In this document: positions 13,571 through 13,883 of the stretch, piece by piece
Layout of the letters: each line of letters starts with the position of its first letter
How positions within the stretch are numbered: position 1 is the stretch's first letter
Origin: Clostridium sp. 26_22
GTDB lineage: Bacteria; Bacillota; Clostridia; TANB77; CAG-508
DNA length: 13,883 nt
Direction: 5' to 3'
NCBI GenBank assembly: GCA_001916005.1
Contig: MNRP01000010.1
Span: 1-13,883, forward strand
Made by a program: the position numbers and the translations under genes
The notes under the pieces: generated by a model
Databases searched by the model: none
The model's input: the letters and a program-made list of their open reading frames with translations, nothing else
What the model was told of the DNA's origin: nothing

Positions 13571-13600
13571 TTGACAAAGTAAAAATATTTATAGTATAAT
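13571..13600 (+). promoter_or_regulatory. rrn promoter P3
   Basis: TTGACA (13571-13576) and TATAAT (13595-13600) are exact consensus hexamers 18 bases apart, about 210 bases before the 16S start. It is probably the main rRNA promoter. Confidence 0.85.
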
Positions 13601-13605
13601 AAGTT

Positions 13606-13812
13606 TCGTTCTACACAGAAAAGAACGAGAAAGTACATTGAAAAGTAAACAGTAAAATCCTTTAGAGAATAAACCAAAGCGGTACAAAACAAAAGTACCG
13701 AACAGTAAATTTTTAAAAGTTTTTTATTAAAAAAGCAAGAAGCAAAAAGAGCTTGAGAAAAACTTAATTATTTTGATTTATAAGTTGTCGAAAGACAAAA
13801 TATAGATACCAA
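13606..13812 (+). other. 16S rRNA leader with three hairpins
   Basis: Three stems are visible. TCGTTCT (13606-13612) pairs with AGAACGA (13622-13628). CGGTAC (13680-13685) pairs with GTACCG (13695-13700). TTGTC and GACAA flank a GAAA tetraloop at 13785-13798. The segment ACATTGAAAAGTAAACAG near 13634-13651 resembles the conserved leader/spacer sequence of Firmicutes rRNA operons. These are likely folding, processing or antitermination elements. Confidence 0.55.
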
Positions 13813-13883
13813 AAACAAGAGAGTTTGATCCTGGCTCAGGATAAACGCTGGCGGCGCACATAAGACATGCAAGTCGAACGGAA
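13813..13883 (+). rRNA. rrs: 16S ribosomal RNA, 5' end (cut by window)
   Basis: AGAGTTTGATCCTGGCTCAG (13820-13839) is the universal bacterial 16S start. It is followed by the conserved stretches ACGCTGGCGGC and CATGCAAGTCGAACGG. Counting back from the universal motif places the mature 5' end at about 13813-13815. Only the first ~70 bases are in the window. Confidence 0.97.

Overview
The window comes from a very AT-rich (roughly a quarter G+C by eye), endospore-forming member of the Clostridia. The evidence is the AT-dominated codon use, AGGAGG-type ribosome binding sites with several TTG starts, the clostridial division/sporulation order murA-divIB-DUF881-DUF881-sbp-ftsA-ftsZ-spoIIGA-sigE-sigG-ylmC, and a 16S rRNA start at the right edge. 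An uncultured gut lineage is plausible but cannot be proved from this sequence.

Left part (1-2350): a compact diversity-generating retroelement (DGR). A formylglycine-generating-enzyme/C-type-lectin-like target protein, cut by the window edge, ends in a variable repeat (VR, 404-510). It is followed by avd and by a DGR reverse transcriptase. The template repeat (TR, 2054-2160) is the last 36 codons of the reverse transcriptase gene itself. Across 107 aligned bases, 13 of 14 TR/VR differences fall on the 28 TR adenines and only one on the 79 other bases, which is the hallmark of adenine mutagenesis. About 150 bases of non-coding RNA and a strong terminator follow the TR.

2437-3097 (minus strand): a two-gene operon facing the DGR. 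It encodes a stand-alone MutS domain I-like protein, with Phe of the FxE mismatch-reading motif kept and Glu lost, and a minimal SSB-like OB-fold protein. A near-consensus promoter precedes it, and it shares a bidirectional terminator with the DGR.

3278-10392: peptidoglycan precursor synthesis (murA) and division. A 215-bp foldback element separates murA from divIB. divIB, two tandem DUF881 genes and sbp lie close together. ftsA has its own promoter, preceded by three exact 11-bp repeats, and ftsZ ends at a strong terminator.

10456-13266: the mother-cell and forespore sigma cassette. SpoIIGA is the protease that matures pro-SigE. SigE carries an apparent +1-base frameshift just before its region 4.2 helix-turn-helix. 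SigG is preceded by a candidate forespore-type promoter. A small PRC-barrel YlmC/YmxH protein follows.

13267-13883: no gene until the rRNA. The stretch contains three TTGACA-type promoters, an internal terminator-like hairpin, leader hairpins and the first ~70 bases of 16S rRNA.
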